Source: Thiorhodovibrio litoralis (GTDB lineage: Bacteria > Pseudomonadota > Gammaproteobacteria > Chromatiales > Chromatiaceae). From it: a stretch of 64,000 bases of DNA. The notes below the pieces were generated by a model. The model was not told the DNA's origin and made no database searches. It worked only from the letters and a program-made list of their open reading frames with translations. The stretch is from the NCBI RefSeq assembly GCF_033954455.1, contig NZ_CP121473.1, positions 2,776,501-2,840,500 on the forward strand, read 5' to 3'. This document shows, piece by piece, positions 37,898 through 47,855 of the stretch. Made by a program: the position numbers and the translations under genes. How positions within the stretch are numbered: the stretch's first letter is position 1; every line of letters starts with the position of its first letter.

Positions 37898-38254
37898 ATG
37901 GATATTGTCTTTCTAACCGGCCTGCGGATCGAGACCACCATCGGCATCTATGAATGGGAGAAGTCGATTCGCCAACCCGTGATTCTGGACATCGAAATGG
38001 CGGCCGATGTCGCCGCCGCGGCCGCGCTCGATCATATTGACGAGACGCTGGACTACAAGGCCGTGGCCAAGCGACTGAAGGAATTTGTCGGTGAAGCGCG
38101 CTTTGAGTTGGTTGAGAGCCTGGCCGAGGCCTGCGCGACCCTGATCCGCGAGGAGTTTAGCGTGCCCTGGGTGCGTCTGCGGCTGAACAAGACCGGCGCC
38201 GTGACCGATGCCGACGGGGTCGGCGTGATCATCGAGCGGGGCAGCAGGGCTTAA
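37898..38254 (+). CDS. folB: Dihydroneopterin aldolase
   Basis: Folate pathway enzyme that cleaves 7,8-dihydroneopterin to 6-hydroxymethyl-dihydropterin and glycolaldehyde. The ATG at 37898 gives MDIVFLTGLRIETTIGIYEW, the standard FolB N-terminus, so longer in-frame starts are rejected. Conserved features are the Glu in IGIYEWEKSIRQPV, DYKAVAKRLKEFV and LVESLAEACATLI with the substrate-site Glu. Length 118 residues, normal for the octameric enzyme. Only two bases separate its stop from the folK start, so the two folate genes are co-transcribed. Confidence 0.95.
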   Translation: MDIVFLTGLRIETTIGIYEWEKSIRQPVILDIEMAADVAAAAALDHIDETLDYKAVAKRLKEFVGEARFELVESLAEACATLIREEFSVPWVRLRLNKTGAVTDADGVGVIIERGSRA

Positions 38255-38256
38255 GC

Positions 38257-38757
38257 GTGCGCTGCTGGATCGGTGTCGGCAGTAATCTGCGGCGTGAACC
38301 GTCCATTCGCGGTGGTCTGCATGATTTGCAGCGACGTTTCGGGAGCTTGCGCATATCGCCGGTTTACGAGACCGAGGCCGTGGGCAGCGACGGTCCGCCA
38401 TTTCTCAATTTGGTCGTTGGTATCGAGACGCGGCTTGCCGTCAGTGCCATCAACGCGCTGCTGCATGCAATCGAGGACGAGCATGGTCGCGTGCGCGACG
38501 GGGATAGGTTCGCACCGCGCACGCTCGACCTGGACCTGCTGACCTATGGCGCCATGGCCGGCGAGATCGAAGGCTATCGGGTGCCGCGCGCGGAAGTTCT
38601 CGACTACGCCTTCGTGCTGGCGCCCCTGGCGGCGGCGGCGCCCCAGGAGCTCCATCCCGAGCTGGGACAGAGCTACGCCGACCTGTGGCGCGATTTCGAC
38701 CTCGCGGCACGCGGTCAGGCAGCACCGATTGAGCAGTCGGGCTTGTTTAGGGGCTGA
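38257..38757 (+). CDS. folK: 6-hydroxymethyl-7,8-dihydropterin pyrophosphokinase
   Basis: Transfers pyrophosphate from ATP to hydroxymethyl-dihydropterin, the step after FolB. The sequence opens with CWIGVGSNLRREPSIRGGLH and has SPVYETEAVG, PPFLNLVVGIETRL, and the ATP/metal motif RDGDRFAPRTLDLDLLTYG with the Asp-x-Asp pair. Length 166. The start is GTG at 38257, two bases after the folB stop. The 3' end overlaps the convergent rsgA gene by eleven bases. Confidence 0.95.
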   Translation: MRCWIGVGSNLRREPSIRGGLHDLQRRFGSLRISPVYETEAVGSDGPPFLNLVVGIETRLAVSAINALLHAIEDEHGRVRDGDRFAPRTLDLDLLTYGAMAGEIEGYRVPRAEVLDYAFVLAPLAAAAPQELHPELGQSYADLWRDFDLAARGQAAPIEQSGLFRG

Positions 38758-39775
38758 TATTTTCAGCGCCCGCATTTCGCGCCAGCCGCTCGCGCAGGCG
38801 CTGAAAGACTGCCAGCCGTTCGGACGCGATCCGCCCGTCAGCGACGGCGGCACGAATGGCGCAGTCCGGCTCTGCGTCATGGCGGCAGTCGGCAAAGCGG
38901 CACAGGCCGGCGTGCGGGCGAAATTCCGGAAATCCCTGCTCGAGCTCGCTCGCGCTGAGCGGCGGTAGCCGGAAGCTGCGCACGCCGGGCGAGTCAATCA
39001 GATGCCCGCCACCCGGCAGGCGATAGCAGCTTGCCGCCGAGGTGGTATGCCGCCCGAGTCCCGTCGCCTGCGACAGCTGCCCGATCTGTATCTCCCGATC
39101 AGGCAAGAGTGCCTGAACGATCGAGGACTTGCCCACACCCGATTGGCCCACCAGAATGCTGGTCTGATCACGCAAATAGTCGTTCAGCGGCTCGAGTCCA
39201 CGCCCCTCGCGCGCGCTCAGCGACAGCAGGGGATAACCGATCCGCTGGTAATCGGCCAGACTGGCGATGAAATCCGCCTCGGCTTGCGCGTCGAGAAGAT
39301 CCAATTTGTTGCACAAGAGCAGCGACCGCACGCCGATATGCTCAGCGGCCACCAGGTACTGGTCGATGAGATCGCCGGCCGGCGCCGGCTCTGGCGCGCA
39401 GACAAACACCAGTCGACTGATATTGGCCGCGAGCGGCTTGCTGCGTCCTGTCGTATCCGGGCGGCTCAACAGCGAATGGCGCGGCTCGACCGCCGTGACT
39501 ACGCCGCTCCCCGCGCCTGTGGACTCCCAGATGACCCGGTCACCGCACACTGGATCGCCGATGTTGCGCCGGCTCACGCAGTGGATGATCTGCCCGTCCT
39601 CGCACGCCACCGCCAGATTGGCGCCATGGCGCACTGCGACCAGGCCGGTCTGGGGCGCCCCAGCACCGGTGTCGGCAAGTGCCTCCTCGGTGCGGATCTC
39701 GCGCTGCTCGCGACGACGCGCCTGGATCGCCCTGACGCGCTTGAGTTGCTGCTCTGACAGGCGTCGTCGCGGCAT
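38747..39775 (-). CDS. rsgA: Ribosome small-subunit-dependent GTPase RsgA (YjeQ)
   Basis: Circularly permuted GTPase that acts late in 30S subunit maturation. An N-terminal OB-fold (residues about 45-110, IIHCVSRRNIGDPVCGDRVI) precedes a GTPase domain in permuted order: NKLDLL (G4) comes before the P-loop GQSGVGKSSIVQALL and the G3-like IDSPGVRSF. The C-terminal zinc finger is present as CRFADCRHDAEPDC. The very basic N-terminus (RRRLSEQQLKRVRAIQARRR) is typical of gammaproteobacterial forms. Length 342. It is convergent with folK. Confidence 0.96.
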   Translation of the reverse strand: MPRRRLSEQQLKRVRAIQARRREQREIRTEEALADTGAGAPQTGLVAVRHGANLAVACEDGQIIHCVSRRNIGDPVCGDRVIWESTGAGSGVVTAVEPRHSLLSRPDTTGRSKPLAANISRLVFVCAPEPAPAGDLIDQYLVAAEHIGVRSLLLCNKLDLLDAQAEADFIASLADYQRIGYPLLSLSAREGRGLEPLNDYLRDQTSILVGQSGVGKSSIVQALLPDREIQIGQLSQATGLGRHTTSAASCYRLPGGGHLIDSPGVRSFRLPPLSASELEQGFPEFRPHAGLCRFADCRHDAEPDCAIRAAVADGRIASERLAVFQRLRERLARNAGAENISP

Positions 39776-39810
39776 GCCGGGTGCTTGACAGGCGCGGGGG
39801 CTAAAGTGGC

Positions 39811-39870
39811 TGGGCTGACAATGTCTGGGCTGACAATGTCTGGGCTGACAGCATTTGTGCTGACAGTGTC
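39811..39870. repeat. Four tandem 15-bp units between rsgA and the cytochrome gene
   Basis: TGGGCTGACAATGTC occurs twice perfectly (39811-39825, 39826-39840), followed by two degenerate copies to 39870. The array runs into the stop codon of the cytochrome gene on the opposite strand and lies in the upstream region of rsgA. No hairpin or coding role is evident. Confidence 0.85.
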
Positions 39871-40204
39871 ATGGCTTGAAGTGATAGTAGCGATCGTTCA
39901 GCAGCCCGGTGACGTCCATGATCTGATCGTCGAACCAGCGCAGCTCCAGCGAGGATTCGCACCGGCGCACCTGGGACTCAAGCCCGCTCAGCGAATTGAT
40001 CATCCGGTCATCGCGCGTGTAGACCTCGGTGCCATGACACTTGGTGCAATTGGCGTCGTAGAGACCTTCGGCCGCGGCTGGCTCAGCCGGGGCCGCGCTG
40101 GGCGCTGACAAAGGTAAGGCCGACAATAATGCGGCGGCGCAAGCCCCGGCCCACAATGTGATGCGCTCCGGGCGGTTCGGCTTAGTCTGGATTGGAGTCT
40201 TCAT
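39869..40204 (-). CDS. Small periplasmic c-type cytochrome, one haem
   Basis: A 111-residue exported haem protein. A signal sequence ([24 protein letters not shown] in two pieces, residues about 15-38) is followed by an Ala/Pro-rich stretch and the haem site CTKCH at residues 53-57. The C-terminal part [19 protein letters not shown] and the closing LLNDRYYHF match a group of short cytochromes found in gammaproteobacteria; a Met in DDRMINSL is a candidate sixth ligand. The extra Cys near residue 82 is unpaired. The partner and pathway are unknown; it is divergent from orn. Confidence 0.85.
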   Translation of the reverse strand: MKTPIQTKPNRPERITLWAGACAAALLSALPLSAPSAAPAEPAAAEGLYDANCTKCHGTEVYTRDDRMINSLSGLESQVRRCESSLELRWFDDQIMDVTGLLNDRYYHFKP

Positions 40205-40455
40205 TCTGCGGTCTCCTGTGGTTCAATGATGGTGTGGTTCTGATGATGGCCAGGCACGGAGTTGGTGACTTCGGTTATCCTCGCCAGCTGCGGCAACAGC
40301 AGTGCGTTTTCGGCTCGAGCCCGGGATGCCATATTGTTTGGCAATGCAATCTTGCTATTGTATGGCGCCGGCTTGTTTCTTATCGTGCTGGCTCTGACCT
40401 AGTGCAGCCGGGGAAATCCAGGCGCGTGATTTGACGGAACGGGACGTGACATATC

Positions 40456-41004
40456 ATGGCGGGCAACGAAGATAACCTGATCTGGATGGATCTGGAAATG
40501 ACGGGTCTTGATCCCTTTACGGATCGAATCCTCGAGATGGCGGTCATTATCACCGACAGTCACCTTGAGGTGGTGGCGGAAGGGCCTGTGCTCGCGGTGC
40601 GCCAGTCCGAGGAAGTTCTGGCTGGCATGGATGAATGGAACCGTCAGCATCATGGTGACTCGGGTCTGATTGAGCGGGTGCGCTTCAGCGATCAGGACGA
40701 GGCCAGCGCTGAGGAACAGATGCTGAGCTTTTTGCAGCTTCACTGCAAGGCCGGCAAGTCGCCCTTGTGTGGCAACAGTATCTGTCAGGACCGCCGCTTC
40801 CTGGCCCGCTTCATGCCCCGACTCGAGGCGTTTTTGCATTATCGCAACCTGGATGTCAGCACGCTGAAGATTCTCGCCCAGCGCTGGGCGCCGGCCGTGG
40901 TTGATAACTTCAAGAAAAGCAATCGGCACGAGGCCCTGTCCGACATCCGCGAGTCCATCGACGAGCTCAAGCATTATCGCGCCGAGTTTTTGTGCGTGCA
41001 TTGA
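40456..41004 (+). CDS. orn: Oligoribonuclease
   Basis: 3'-to-5' exoribonuclease that degrades RNA fragments of two to about five nucleotides, including pGpG from cyclic-di-GMP turnover. It is a DEDDh enzyme: [20 protein letters not shown] carries the first Asp and Glu, [17 protein letters not shown] the second Asp, and [20 protein letters not shown] the His and final Asp. Length 182, exactly typical. It is divergent from the cytochrome gene across about 250 bases and near rsgA, the common gammaproteobacterial neighbourhood. Confidence 0.97.
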   Translation: MAGNEDNLIWMDLEMTGLDPFTDRILEMAVIITDSHLEVVAEGPVLAVRQSEEVLAGMDEWNRQHHGDSGLIERVRFSDQDEASAEEQMLSFLQLHCKAGKSPLCGNSICQDRRFLARFMPRLEAFLHYRNLDVSTLKILAQRWAPAVVDNFKKSNRHEALSDIRESIDELKHYRAEFLCVH

Positions 41005-41094
41005 GGGGATTTGCTGATTCCCCGCGGCACGGATGCGAGTCACTTTCGTTTCAGGATACGAGCCACTTACCCTGCTAAGGTCAATAGGCTAGCC

Positions 41095-44000
41095 ATGACA
41101 CTCCCGTCCAATGCGGTGCACCCCCAGTCTCCGCCTCTGAAAACACGAACAGCCCTCATTTCGCCCATCCGGCGCGGTTGGCCAGTCTGGCTATCCAGGC
41201 TCTTTCTGCTGCCGCTGTTCGCCTTTTGCGGCATGCATCCAGCAGCAGTGGCCTCCCAGGCCGGCTGGCCGCCCAGTATGGCGGCCCTGGATTTTCTGCC
41301 TCCGCATTTTGTCGAGCCGGCCAAGAAACAGCGCGAGCGGCTGCAGCCAGAACCGGCCGCCGCTGGCAATCCGCCACCCGCGCAGCTGCTGGAGCAGGCA
41401 CAAGCCGCGCTGCAGGCTAAAAATCCCCAGCAAGCCTTTGACTTGTATGCACGCGCTCTAAAGCAGGGCGGTGTTGGGCGCTATTCCGCCTGGTTTGGCT
41501 TGTCACGCGCTGCGGTGGCGAGTCGCCCTGACGGCTGGAAGGAAAAGCGCCAGATGCGGCAGGAGGCCATTGGTGGTGCCATCAATGCCTATCTGACTGC
41601 GAATGATCGCACCCAGGCGGCCAACTCGCTGGCATCGCTCGGGCAGGCGCTCGAGCAATGGCCAGACTGGCGCGCGTCAATTCGCGCCTGGCGGGCGTCT
41701 CTGGCACTGGCGGAGAACAGCGAGTATCGCGCCCATCTGGATAAGCTGGTGGCCAAGCACGGCTTTCGTATTATCGACCATGAGGTATCGGCAGACGCGC
41801 GCGACCCGCGCATCTGCGTGAACTTCTCCGACCCGCTGGCAATGGACGGGGCGCCGCTGTCGGACTATGTCACCGTCGATCGCCCCGACCTGGCGGTCGA
41901 GCCGGAGGAAGGCTCCATTTGCATCGACGGCGTGCGCCATGGCGAGCGTTATCGCATCGGTCTGCGCGCCGGTCTGCCGGCGCACGACGGCGAGAAGCTG
42001 CCCAAGACGGTCGAGCTTGAGGTCTATGTGCGCGATCGCGGTCCCTCGCTGCATTTTCCCGGCCGCGCCTATGTGCTGCCGAGTGGCGGCGGCGCCAGTC
42101 TGCCCATCGTCTCGGTCAATACCGATGTCATTCAGGCCAGCCTTTACCGCATCGGCGATCGCGCGCTGGGCGGCTTTGCCGCCGACGAAAACCTGTTCGA
42201 GACGCTGAACGAAGACAGCGCCAGTGAACTGGCCGAGCGCTCCGGGGAGCTGTTGTGGAAAGGTGAGTTCGATGTGCGCAACACCCTCAATGAGGACATC
42301 ACCTCCACGCTGCCACTGGCGGAGTTGATCGGTGAGAGCGCGCTCAAGCCTGGCATCTATGTGCTCACGGCGCGCTCCCGTGAGCGCCTGGAGCAGGATT
42401 ACAGCTACGCCACCCAGTGGTTTGTGATCTCCGATCTCGGCCTGACCGCGCTCAGTGGCGACGATGGCCTGCATGCGCTGGTACGCTCGCTCGCCACCGC
42501 CGAGCCGCTGGCGAATGTCCGACTGCAACTGCGCGCGCTCAATCAACAAGTGCTGGGTGAAGCCGTTACCGACGCGCGCGGCCATGCCCAGTTCGACCCC
42601 GGCTTGTTGCGCGGCACCGGCGGTAATCGCGCCGTGCTGCTGAGCGCCGAGAGTTCGAGCGGCGACTATGGTTTTCTCGATCTCGACGGCAGCCCTTTTG
42701 ACCTGACCGACCGCGGCGTAGCTGGCCGGCCGGCGCCAGGCCCCATCGACACCTTCCTGACCAGCGAGCGCGGTGTCTACCGCCCGGGCGAGACGGTCGC
42801 GCTCACGGCCCTGACGCGCGACCCGAAAGCGCGCGCGGTCGTCGACTTGCCGCTCACCTTCATCATCGCGCGCCCGGACGGCGTCGAGTTTCTGCGCCAG
42901 CGGGTAACCGACCAGGGCCTCGGCTCTTATGCGCTGGAGCTTGCCTTGTTGCCGGATGCCATGCGTGGCACCTGGCAGGCGGCCCTGCATCTGGACCCGG
43001 ACAAGCCAGCGCTCGCAACCGCCAGCTTCCTGGTCGAGGATTTCGAGCCCGAGCGGCTGGAATTTGATTTGACCACCCAGGCCAAGCAGATCGATCCGCG
43101 CGATCCGCCAGTGCTGGCAATCGATGCACGCTACCTCTACGGCGCGCCCGCAGCCAATCTGCGCGTCGAGGGCCAGGCGCGGGTGACCGCAAGCGACAGT
43201 CTCGCGGCCTATCCCGGCTATCGCTTTGGCCTTGCGAACGAGGACTTCACCCCCGAGCTCGAGCTGTTCGAGGCCGCTGAAACCGACTTAAGCGGTCAGG
43301 CCGAGATACCGGTCGCGCTGCCAGAGGCAGTCTCGGCAAGCCAACCGCTGCGGGCGAAAATCAGCGTGCGTGTCATCGAGGGCAGCGGCCGGCCGGTCGA
43401 GCGGGAACTGCAACTGCCGCTTGCCGACGAACGCTCACGACTTGGGCTCAAGCCACTGTTCGACGGTTCGCTGCCCGAGGGCGCCAACGCCGCCTTCGAA
43501 TTGCTCGCGCTTGATGCGGCCGGCGAGCCCATGTCCGCCGATGACCTCTCCTGGACCTTGTCGCGCGTGACCACATCCTTCCAGTGGTATCAGCGCGACG
43601 GCGACTGGCGCTTTGAGCCCATCAAAGAACGCCGGCGGGTTGCCAGCGGCACTCTTGACACCGCCGCCGCAGCGCCGGCCAAGCTCGAAACGCCCATCGA
43701 CTGGGGCGCCTATGAGCTGGAAGTGAAGGCTCCCTCTGGCGCTTTGGTGCCGGTCAGCCTCGCGTTCGACGCCGGCTGGTATGTCTCACCCAAAGCCTTT
43801 GATACCCCGGATGCGGTCAAGCTGGTGCTCGACAAGGCCGACTATCGCGTCGGCGAGACCGCACGGGTGCATCTGGAGCCACGTTTCCCGGGCCTGGCGC
43901 TGGTCATGGTTATCAACCAGGGCATCGTCGCCATGCATCCGGTGCAGGTGTCGGAGGAGGGCGCCGAGATCGAGCTGCCCGTCACCGCCGATTGGGGCAG

Positions 44001-46533
44001 TGGCGCCTATGTGACCGCGGCGCTCTACCGGCCGCTCGATGTCGCCGCCAAGCGCATGCCCAAACGTGCCATTGGTCTGCAATGGGCGGGGGTCGATCCC
44101 GAGGCGCGCAAACTGGATGTCAAGATCGATGCACCCGCGCAGGTGGCGCCGCGCGGCCCCTTACCGATCGGGCTTGAGATCGCCAACCTGCCCGCCGGCG
44201 AAACTGCCTATCTGACCGTCGCTGCGGTCGACGAGGGCATCCTGAATCTCACTGATTTCAAGACCCCGGCACCGGATGCCTGGTACTTTGGCCAACGCCG
44301 GCTCGGGCTTGAGATTCGCGACCTCTACGGGCGTCTGATCGATCCGCTGCAGGGCGAGCCTGGGCGTCTGCGCAGCGGCGGCGATGCTGCTGCCCTAATG
44401 CGCATCGATGGTCCACCGCCAAGCGAGGCGCTGCTCGCCTTCCATTCCGGCGTGCTCATGGCGGATGACCAAGGCCGCGCCCAGGTCAGCTTTGATCTGC
44501 CGGACTTCAACGGCCGCGCGCGCCTGATGGCCATGGCTTGGACCGAGGACGGTGTCGGCCATGCCGCGGCCGATGCCCTGATTCGCGATCCCGTCGTGGT
44601 CAGTGCGTCGTTGCCACGTTTTCTGGCACCTGGCGATCGCTCGCGACTGCTGATCGACCTAACTCACGTCGAAGGGCCGGCCGGACAGGTTAAGTTGGAA
44701 CTGGCCAGCGGCGGCGAGACCTTGGCGCTTGACGGCCCGACAATCGCCGAATTCACCCTGACCCCGAAAGGCCGCGCGAGGGCGGAATTTCCGCTTAAAG
44801 CCCTGGCCACCGGCACCGGCCAGCTCGATCTGGTGCTCACCACCCCGGATGGCAAGCGGCTGACTAAGGCCCTGCAGCTGCAGGTGCGCGACCTGACCCC
44901 GCCGGTGCAATTCACCGAGCAGCGGCGCATCGTTCCCCGCAGCCCCGGACTCGAACTCGGCGCCGGACTGCTCGGCGATGCCGCCAGCCACGCGCTGGTC
45001 GCCGGCAGCGAATCCTGGCAGGTCTCAGTCACCGGCGCCGGGGCACTCGATCTGGTCGGTCTGCTGCGCGCGCTTGATCGCTATCCCTATGGCTGTTCCG
45101 AACAGCTGACCAGCCGCGCGCTGCCGCTGCTCTATGTCGACACCCTGGCACTGGGTCTGGATCAGGACAGCGACGGCAAGCGTCGCGAACGGGTCGAGCG
45201 CAGCATCCGCGAGCTTGCTGGCAAGCAAGCCAGCGACGGCAGCTTCGGTCTCTGGTCGCCCAATGACGGCAGCAATCAGGACCAAGAGCTGTGGCTTAAC
45301 GCCTATGTGACGGACTTTCTCACCCGCGCCGCCGAGGAGGGCTACCAACCGCCAGAAACCGTGTTCTCGCTGGCGCTCGATAATCTGAAAAACCGCATTG
45401 CCTACAGCAGCGACTTCGATAACGGGGGCGAGGGGATCGCTTACGCGCTCTATGTGCTGGCGCGCAACGGGCGCATTTCGCTCGGCGATCTGCGCTATTA
45501 CTTCGAGACCAAGCTTGAGAACTTCGCTACCCCGATGGCGCGCGCCCAACTCGGCGCGGCCCTTGCGCTGCAGGGGGCTCAGCCACGCGCACGGGCAGCG
45601 CTGGAGTCCGCCTACCAGTTGTGGCAGCAACAGGCCAACGACCTCGGTAAAAACGGCCTGGATGACAGCAGCTGGCGGCCGGACTTCGGCTCCCATCTGC
45701 GCGACGGCGCGGCGGTGCTAGCGCTCGCGGCCGAGCATCTGCCCGACGCTCCACCAATGGATGGACTGGCGCGGGCGGTCGATTCCCTGGCGACAATTAA
45801 GTCCGAAGGTGGCGGTCTGAGCCGCAACCTCAGCACGCAGGAGCAGGTCTGGCTCGTGCTGGCAGCGCACGCGCGCATGACAGGTGCTACCGCGCCCGTG
45901 CTGCAAATCGACGGTCAGGATCATAGCGGCCCCTGGAGCGGGCGCTTCGATGCCATCGATCTGGCCACATCGTCTGTGGTCATCCGCAACCTCGGCGAGC
46001 AGCCGCAAATCGCCATGGTGACCGTCACCGGCCAGCCGCGCACGCCGCCGCCCGCCGGCGGGCAGGGTTACCGCATCAGCCGCCAGTACTATGACCTCAC
46101 TGGCGCCCCGGTCGATGTGGGCTCCGGGGATGTTATCCGGGTGCAGCAGGGCACGCGCCTGATTGCGGTGCTCGACATCACCGCCGACCAGTCTGGCTCC
46201 GCGCGCCTGATGATCGAAGACCCGCTGCCCGCCGGTTTCGAGATCGATAATCCGCACCTACTTGCGTCCGGGGATATCAGCGGACTGCCGGCGCTCAAGC
46301 AAGGGCCGCAACCGCTCGACAGCCCCGCGTACCAGGCATTTCTCGCCGACCGCATGCTGGCTGCGGTCACTCTCGGCGAGCGCGACGATGAGCACTTCCG
46401 CCTCGCTTACGCGGTGCGCGCGGTCTCGCCAGGAGTCTTCGCGCATCCGCAAGCGCGGGTGGAGGACATGTACCGACCGCAACAGCGCGCTTGGACCGAT
46501 GCTGGTGAGGTAGAGATTGTGCCGTCGCGCTAA
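41095..46533 (+). CDS. Bacterial alpha-2-macroglobulin family protein (YfhM-like)
   Basis: A very large exported protease trap thought to protect the envelope from host or environmental proteases. Start at ATG 41095 gives 1812 residues with a signal sequence ([19 protein letters not shown]); a TTG at 41011 is the alternative. The MG-type beta domains fill the first two thirds (for example [20 protein letters not shown]). The thioester motif is present as [18 protein letters not shown] near residue 1330, with CSEQ instead of the commoner CLEQ, and lies in an alpha/alpha-toroid domain. No clear lipobox is seen. In many bacteria this gene is paired with pbpC; no pbpC follows here. Confidence 0.93.
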   Translation: MTLPSNAVHPQSPPLKTRTALISPIRRGWPVWLSRLFLLPLFAFCGMHPAAVASQAGWPPSMAALDFLPPHFVEPAKKQRERLQPEPAAAGNPPPAQLLEQAQAALQAKNPQQAFDLYARALKQGGVGRYSAWFGLSRAAVASRPDGWKEKRQMRQEAIGGAINAYLTANDRTQAANSLASLGQALEQWPDWRASIRAWRASLALAENSEYRAHLDKLVAKHGFRIIDHEVSADARDPRICVNFSDPLAMDGAPLSDYVTVDRPDLAVEPEEGSICIDGVRHGERYRIGLRAGLPAHDGEKLPKTVELEVYVRDRGPSLHFPGRAYVLPSGGGASLPIVSVNTDVIQASLYRIGDRALGGFAADENLFETLNEDSASELAERSGELLWKGEFDVRNTLNEDITSTLPLAELIGESALKPGIYVLTARSRERLEQDYSYATQWFVISDLGLTALSGDDGLHALVRSLATAEPLANVRLQLRALNQQVLGEAVTDARGHAQFDPGLLRGTGGNRAVLLSAESSSGDYGFLDLDGSPFDLTDRGVAGRPAPGPIDTFLTSERGVYRPGETVALTALTRDPKARAVVDLPLTFIIARPDGVEFLRQRVTDQGLGSYALELALLPDAMRGTWQAALHLDPDKPALATASFLVEDFEPERLEFDLTTQAKQIDPRDPPVLAIDARYLYGAPAANLRVEGQARVTASDSLAAYPGYRFGLANEDFTPELELFEAAETDLSGQAEIPVALPEAVSASQPLRAKISVRVIEGSGRPVERELQLPLADERSRLGLKPLFDGSLPEGANAAFELLALDAAGEPMSADDLSWTLSRVTTSFQWYQRDGDWRFEPIKERRRVASGTLDTAAAAPAKLETPIDWGAYELEVKAPSGALVPVSLAFDAGWYVSPKAFDTPDAVKLVLDKADYRVGETARVHLEPRFPGLALVMVINQGIVAMHPVQVSEEGAEIELPVTADWGSGAYVTAALYRPLDVAAKRMPKRAIGLQWAGVDPEARKLDVKIDAPAQVAPRGPLPIGLEIANLPAGETAYLTVAAVDEGILNLTDFKTPAPDAWYFGQRRLGLEIRDLYGRLIDPLQGEPGRLRSGGDAAALMRIDGPPPSEALLAFHSGVLMADDQGRAQVSFDLPDFNGRARLMAMAWTEDGVGHAAADALIRDPVVVSASLPRFLAPGDRSRLLIDLTHVEGPAGQVKLELASGGETLALDGPTIAEFTLTPKGRARAEFPLKALATGTGQLDLVLTTPDGKRLTKALQLQVRDLTPPVQFTEQRRIVPRSPGLELGAGLLGDAASHALVAGSESWQVSVTGAGALDLVGLLRALDRYPYGCSEQLTSRALPLLYVDTLALGLDQDSDGKRRERVERSIRELAGKQASDGSFGLWSPNDGSNQDQELWLNAYVTDFLTRAAEEGYQPPETVFSLALDNLKNRIAYSSDFDNGGEGIAYALYVLARNGRISLGDLRYYFETKLENFATPMARAQLGAALALQGAQPRARAALESAYQLWQQQANDLGKNGLDDSSWRPDFGSHLRDGAAVLALAAEHLPDAPPMDGLARAVDSLATIKSEGGGLSRNLSTQEQVWLVLAAHARMTGATAPVLQIDGQDHSGPWSGRFDAIDLATSSVVIRNLGEQPQIAMVTVTGQPRTPPPAGGQGYRISRQYYDLTGAPVDVGSGDVIRVQQGTRLIAVLDITADQSGSARLMIEDPLPAGFEIDNPHLLASGDISGLPALKQGPQPLDSPAYQAFLADRMLAAVTLGERDDEHFRLAYAVRAVSPGVFAHPQARVEDMYRPQQRAWTDAGEVEIVPSR

Positions 46534-46610
46534 GACCCGTGCGGGTCGCGCGAAATTGCGCTTGTGGCTGGTATAGAATGTTCCGAAATACAGCAGACCA
46601 GGGGGGTAGA

Positions 46611-47735
46611 ATGGATCGCATCAAACGGGTAGGTTTCGTCGGCTGGCGCGGCATGGTTGGCTCTGTGCTGATGCAGCGCATGCGCGCGGAGGATGACTTC
46701 GCACTCATCGCCGAGCCGGTGTTTTTCTCAACCTCCCAGCAAGGCGAGCTTGGTCCGGATGTCGGCCAAGGTGCACTGGCGCTGCGCGACGCAAGAGACC
46801 TGGACGCACTGGCAAGCATGGACGCCATCGTCAGCTGCCAGGGCGGCGATTACACCACCGAGGTCTTCGCCCCGCTGCGCCAGCGCGGCTGGAAAGGCTA
46901 TTGGATCGACGCCGCCTCGACGCTGCGCATGGCTCCCGAGAGCACCATCGTGCTCGACCCGGTCAACCGCGCCCTGATCGAGGACGCCCTGAGCGCCGGG
47001 CGGCGGGATTTCATCGGCGGCAACTGCACCGTCAGCCTCATGCTCATGGCCATCGGCGAGTTACTGCGACGCGATCTGGTCGACTGGGTTAGCGCCATGA
47101 CCTATCAGGCCGCCTCCGGAGCCGGCGCCCGCAACATGCGCGAGCTGCTCGCTCAAATGGGCGCTCTGCATGCCGCAGTCGCTGCTCAGCTTGATGATCC
47201 CGGCAGCGCCATTCTCGACATCGACCGCAGCGTCACCGAGACCATGCGCGCGCCATCCTTTCCTGACCAGCTGTTTAGCGTGCCCCTGGCTGGCAGTCTC
47301 ATTCCCTGGATCGACAAGCCGATGCCCGGCGGTCAAAGTCGCGAGGAATGGAAAGGTGGGGTGGAAACCAATAAGATTCTTGGCCACACTGAGATACGTA
47401 TCCCGGTCGACGGTATTTGCGTGCGGATCGGCGCGATGCGCTGTCACAGCCAGGGCCTGACAATCAAGCTCAAACAGGCCATCCCCGAGGATGAAGTCGC
47501 CGATATCATCGCGACGGCCAATCCCTGGGTGCGGCTCATCCCCAACGAGCGCGAGGCCAGTATCGCCAGCTTGTCCCCGGCCATGGTCAGCGGCACCCTG
47601 GATGTCCCGGTCGGGCGCTTGCATCCGCTGGCCATGGGAGCGGAGTATTTCGGCGCTTTCACCGTTGGCGATCAGCTCCTGTGGGGCGCGGCCGAGCCGC
47701 TGCGGCGCATGCTGCGATTACTGCTTGAGCAATAG
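46611..47735 (+). CDS. asd: Aspartate-semialdehyde dehydrogenase
   Basis: NADPH-dependent reduction of aspartyl phosphate to aspartate semialdehyde, the branch to lysine/diaminopimelate, threonine and methionine. The ATG at 46611 follows a GGGGGG box and gives [20 protein letters not shown] with the dinucleotide-binding loop. The nucleophilic Cys is in [14 protein letters not shown], and [15 protein letters not shown] is the usual loop after it. [20 protein letters not shown] carries the substrate-binding residues. Length 374, the gammaproteobacterial type. It precedes fimV, as in Pseudomonas. Confidence 0.97.
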   Translation: MDRIKRVGFVGWRGMVGSVLMQRMRAEDDFALIAEPVFFSTSQQGELGPDVGQGALALRDARDLDALASMDAIVSCQGGDYTTEVFAPLRQRGWKGYWIDAASTLRMAPESTIVLDPVNRALIEDALSAGRRDFIGGNCTVSLMLMAIGELLRRDLVDWVSAMTYQAASGAGARNMRELLAQMGALHAAVAAQLDDPGSAILDIDRSVTETMRAPSFPDQLFSVPLAGSLIPWIDKPMPGGQSREEWKGGVETNKILGHTEIRIPVDGICVRIGAMRCHSQGLTIKLKQAIPEDEVADIIATANPWVRLIPNEREASIASLSPAMVSGTLDVPVGRLHPLAMGAEYFGAFTVGDQLLWGAAEPLRRMLRLLLEQ

Positions 47736-47855
47736 GCGATTGTCGGAATTTTTTGTACGCTATTACGCATTCTTGCCACACATACGCGGATTATCTGTTA
47801 CTTTATAGGGAAAGAAATCCGTGGTTTGCATGTGCTTTCCAGCCTAGGAGAGAGG

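Noticed and set aside
41677-42990. A 437-codon minus-strand frame
   Set aside because: It is antisense to the alpha-2-macroglobulin gene and has no recognisable domain.
46534-46560. GACCC/GGGTC hairpin after the alpha-2-macroglobulin gene as a terminator
   Set aside because: The stem is only five to six base pairs and no T-run follows.
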